Below the pieces are notes generated by a model that ran no database searches, had not been told where the DNA came from, and saw nothing but the letters and a program-made list of their open reading frames with translations. The translations under genes and the position numbers were made by a program. A stretch of 7,586 nt of DNA. Source: CAZDOD01 sp964506935 (GTDB lineage Bacteria; Desulfobacterota; Zymogenia; Zymogenales; Zymogenaceae). Shown one piece after another: positions 6,741 through 7,586 of the stretch. The stretch covers positions 1 through 7,586 of the forward strand of contig CAZDOD010000142.1 of assembly GCA_964506935.1 (NCBI GenBank), in the 5' to 3' direction. Position 1 is the first letter of the stretch; the number at the start of each line of letters is the position of its first letter.

Positions 6741-7331
6741 ATGTCGCACCTCAGGGGTAATCTTCACGTCCACACGAATTTTTCAGACGGCCACTTCTCG
6801 CCTGAAGAGATGGCTAAAATTTATCTTGACCTCGGCTTCGATTTCATCGCCATAACCGACCACGAATATATGCTGAAGAAGGCATACCTCGACCTCTTCC
6901 CGCTCGACATCCCGGGGATCACGATCTTCGAGGGGATTGAGCTCGAGCCTGTCTTTATCCACTACCACCACACGCTGAAGATAAAGGGAGACACCGAGAC
7001 CCTCCACGTCCTTTGCCACCCCGACCAATACAGGCTGTCGATAAAGGAGGTCAACAGGAGGATAGAGGTATTCAACGAAAAGGGGACGGGAAAAATCGAC
7101 GCCGTTGAGGTGACATGCAGAGGCTTTTACACTCCGTTTTACGACACAAACGAGATAGCGCTCCCGAAGATAGCCTCGGACGACTCCCACGACGAGCACT
7201 CGTGCGGGATGACGTGGATCGACGTCAACGCCGAAAGGGACAAGGACTCGATAATCAGGGCCATAAAGGCCGGGGATTTCGAGATAGGCTTACTTTCCGG
7301 GAAGAGGAAGGTTGTGGGGGATGGGAAGTAG
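6741..7331 (+). CDS. PHP-domain metal-dependent phosphoesterase-like protein
   Basis: From ATG 6741 the product has 196 residues. An in-frame TTG at 6723 would add six residues; the ATG is preferred because the HxH motif then falls close to the N-terminus, as is usual in the family. Neither start has a recognisable Shine-Dalgarno: the upstream sequence is T-rich. The PHP fold is shown by His9-x-His11 (NLHVHTNFSDG, Asp16), Asp40-His41 (AITDHEY), Glu66 (EGIELEP), His93 (CHPDQY) and the C-terminal Asp147/Asp148 with His150 (IASDDSHDEH). These are candidate ligands for a di- or trinuclear metal site. Family members hydrolyse phosphoesters such as histidinol phosphate, nucleoside phosphates or oligonucleotides. 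The short single-domain form does not say which, and no histidine-biosynthesis or polymerase gene is adjacent. The C-terminus after about residue 185 is not conserved-looking, and the gene ends shortly before an abrupt GC drop. Confidence 0.85.
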   Translation: MSHLRGNLHVHTNFSDGHFSPEEMAKIYLDLGFDFIAITDHEYMLKKAYLDLFPLDIPGITIFEGIELEPVFIHYHHTLKIKGDTETLHVLCHPDQYRLSIKEVNRRIEVFNEKGTGKIDAVEVTCRGFYTPFYDTNEIALPKIASDDSHDEHSCGMTWIDVNAERDKDSIIRAIKAGDFEIGLLSGKRKVVGDGK

Positions 7332-7586
7332 GTTTGGATTGGATTAAGAGCGATAATCCACTGAATCGGTTGGTGATGGATATTTTCTTAGAATTAAGGT
7401 TGAGAAGGCCGAAGTTGATAGGGGCACAAGTAAGTTGAAAAGATAAATTGAAGAATTAGAACTTAAATTTTCTAATGAATTTGAAGATTTTTCAGAAATT
7501 GAAGAATCTAAAAAATTAAGTACTAAGACTAGAAATAGTCTGAAAGATGATGATTTTGCTGTTGTTGTAGAAAAAGAAGGAAAAAA
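7332..7586 (+). other. AT-rich tail with an interrupted open frame running off the right edge
   Basis: After the PHP stop the base composition falls sharply: by hand count about 23% GC over 7441-7586, against nearly 60% in the last part of the PHP gene. One plus-strand frame is open from 7357 to 7443 (29 codons), closed by TAA 7444-7446, then open to the edge from 7447 (46 codons). It has no ATG, GTG or SD-supported start. The second segment encodes a Lys/Glu/Asp-rich, coding-like sequence ending in TRNSLKDDDFAVVVEKEGK. The basic-Leu-x-Asp-x-Phe-Ala pattern recalls a motif in some phage or mobile-element proteins, from memory only. It could be a decayed gene, a gene whose true start is obscured, or AT-rich non-coding DNA. 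Confidence 0.35.

Noticed and set aside
7115..7438. 107-codon plus-strand frame overlapping the end of the PHP gene
   Set aside because: It is Arg-rich out-of-frame translation of a coding region, with no start signal and no recognised domain.

Overview
The window reads as ordinary chromosome from a Gram-negative bacterium of moderate GC content. The codon style (many ATA and AGG codons), the ndk-rlmN pairing and the response regulator/kinase/HtrA order would suit a Desulfobacterota-like (former deltaproteobacterial) lineage, but that placement is inference. Six of the seven recognisable genes, plus one broken gene, can be named to family level from conserved motifs. No tRNA, rRNA, CRISPR array or insertion sequence was seen.

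Layout. Positions 1-5046 form one minus-strand run. Read in transcription order it is nucleoside diphosphate kinase (ndk), 23S rRNA/tRNA adenine methyltransferase (rlmN), an OmpR-type response regulator that is frame-disrupted here, its HAMP-containing sensor histidine kinase, and an HtrA/DegP-family periplasmic serine protease that runs off the left edge. A 364-bp gap (5029-5392) separates ndk from a zinc-dependent medium-chain dehydrogenase, also on the minus strand. A divergent AT-rich intergenic region (6599-6740) then leads to a plus-strand PHP-domain phosphoesterase-like gene. The last ~250 bases are non-coding or contain the broken start of another reading frame, and GC content drops sharply there.

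How the genes work together. The two-component pair and the htrA-like gene are co-directional and close together. Known systems such as CpxRA-DegP, CssRS-HtrA and MprAB-PepD link an envelope-sensing kinase to an HtrA protease, so the simplest reading is an envelope-stress module with its own promoter. A perfect TATAAT box and a 17-bp inverted repeat lie just upstream of the regulator. ndk and rlmN are housekeeping genes that probably share a transcript from a good sigma70-type promoter at 5157-5185. That promoter is followed by an unusual leader carrying two overlapping G/C hairpins with T-tracts.

The points most worth checking are the internal deletion in the response regulator, the palindrome over its promoter, the ndk leader, and the AT-rich interrupted frame at the right edge. 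I did not find convincing evidence of a wholly new system.
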